The notes below the pieces were generated by a model. It worked only from the letters and a program-made list of their open reading frames with translations. It was not told the origin of the DNA and did not search any database. Source: Onchocerca lupi (lineage: Eukaryota; Nematoda; Chromadorea; Rhabditida; Onchocercidae). Taken from it: a stretch of DNA of 64,000 bases. Location: positions 54,101-118,100 of the forward strand of contig JAOVVO010000196.1 of assembly GCA_028564675.1 (NCBI GenBank). The letters run 5' to 3'. Positions within the stretch are counted from its first letter, which is position 1. Each line of letters starts with the position of its first letter. Both the position numbers and the translations under genes were made by a program. This document shows, piece by piece, positions 63,547 to 64,000 of this stretch.

Positions 63547-63881
63547 TAAATCTCTATTTAAAAGCCCTAGAATCTGTTTTGAATAGTTATACGGGCTAAA
63601 GTTTCATTAAAATCAGAAATTTGGTTAACAGCGCAGGAAAAAAATCACTAACATTCTATATTTTGTTTCATTGAGTTGCATCTTCCACATTCTCCACCAT
63701 ACCATAATGGTATATTATTAACTGATTGAATCGATGACTGTAGATAAACAAATCTCTGAAATATTTTAGTGAATCATAAGTTATAATCTTTTAAATTATT
63801 TTTTAGTACTGGTTAACTTTGCTACAGAAATCGAGAATTCAGTTCCATTAGATACAGTCACAACTTTCTGTTAAAACAAAT

Positions 63882-64000
63882 ATGGAGAAAGATAAAAGTG
63901 CTGTACAAAGATTTGGTATGTTATGTTTGGTATGTTCTCAGAATTTATATTTTCTAAACCTCAAATTTTTAGCTTTTTCAATTAAAGCAGGATCATATAT
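63882..64000 (+). CDS. 5' end of an unrecognised gene running off the right edge
   Basis: ATG 63882 begins MEKDKSAVQRF; the first exon ends at 63915 with donor G/GTATGT, and a 57-base intron closes at TTTTTAG (63972). The second exon, from 63973 to the window end, continues in phase as AFSIKAGSY. The consistent phase and good splice sites support a real gene, but about 20 residues are too few to identify it. It would be divergent from the minus-strand candidate at 63546. Confidence 0.5.
   Translation, partial: MEKDKSAVQRFGMLCLVCSQNLYFLNLKFLAFSIKAGSY

Noticed and set aside
1..64000. tRNA, rRNA, CRISPR or bacterial operon features
   Set aside because: I looked for clover-leaf patterns, rRNA-like conserved stretches and regularly spaced repeats and found none; the window is nuclear eukaryotic DNA.

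Overview
This is eukaryotic, AT-rich DNA with many small exons, T-rich acceptors ending in TTTCAG and introns of roughly 50-900 bases. The gene content and intron style point to a nematode, most likely a clade III (spirurid/filarial) worm; that placement is inference from the sequence. No prokaryotic, CRISPR or phage structure is present. Gene models were built by hand by chaining exons whose splice phases agree, so boundaries are good to a few bases except where stated.

Layout. 98-2680 (+): kinase-domain end of the eIF2-alpha kinase PERK/PEK; its 5' part lies left of the window. 2681-6155: intergenic, with a CA microsatellite. 6156-21201 (+): a very large FAM193-family gene of about 35 exons and about 2,130-2,170 aa. 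22311-28808 (-): PHRF1-like RING+PHD protein, 17 exons, 934 aa, tail-to-tail with FAM193. 28809-31941: no gene seen. 31942-41574 (-): receptor tyrosine kinase of the VEGFR-related (VER) class, 19 exons, 1,211 aa, with signal peptide, seven Ig-like domains, one membrane helix and a split kinase. 42131-43041 (+): a possible small unrecognised gene that would share the VER promoter region. 43866-44079 (-): an unrecognised coding-like block. 47477-49279 (+): a four-exon two-helix membrane protein with LPxY and PPxY motifs. 49280-57095: long intergenic stretch with one LTR-like island. 57096-61970 (-): SLC9B/NHA-type cation/proton antiporter, 12 exons, 613 aa, with an unusual ion-binding motif. 63200-64000: two weakly supported gene starts, one running off the right edge.

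The genes do not form a pathway. They cover ER-stress translation control (PERK), a poorly known zinc-rich protein (FAM193), RNA polymerase II/chromatin-linked ubiquitin signalling (PHRF1), growth-factor-type signalling (VER) and ion transport (SLC9B). The observations most worth checking are the Asp-Asn pair replacing Asp-Asp in the SLC9B core, a PHRF1 RING finger whose last Cys pair lies behind an intron end with no AG, a 13-residue insertion in the PHRF1 PHD finger, two phase-proven GC-AG introns, a perfect 31-bp hairpin in a FAM193 intron, and a FAM193 reading-frame break that needs a very short intron or a sequence error.
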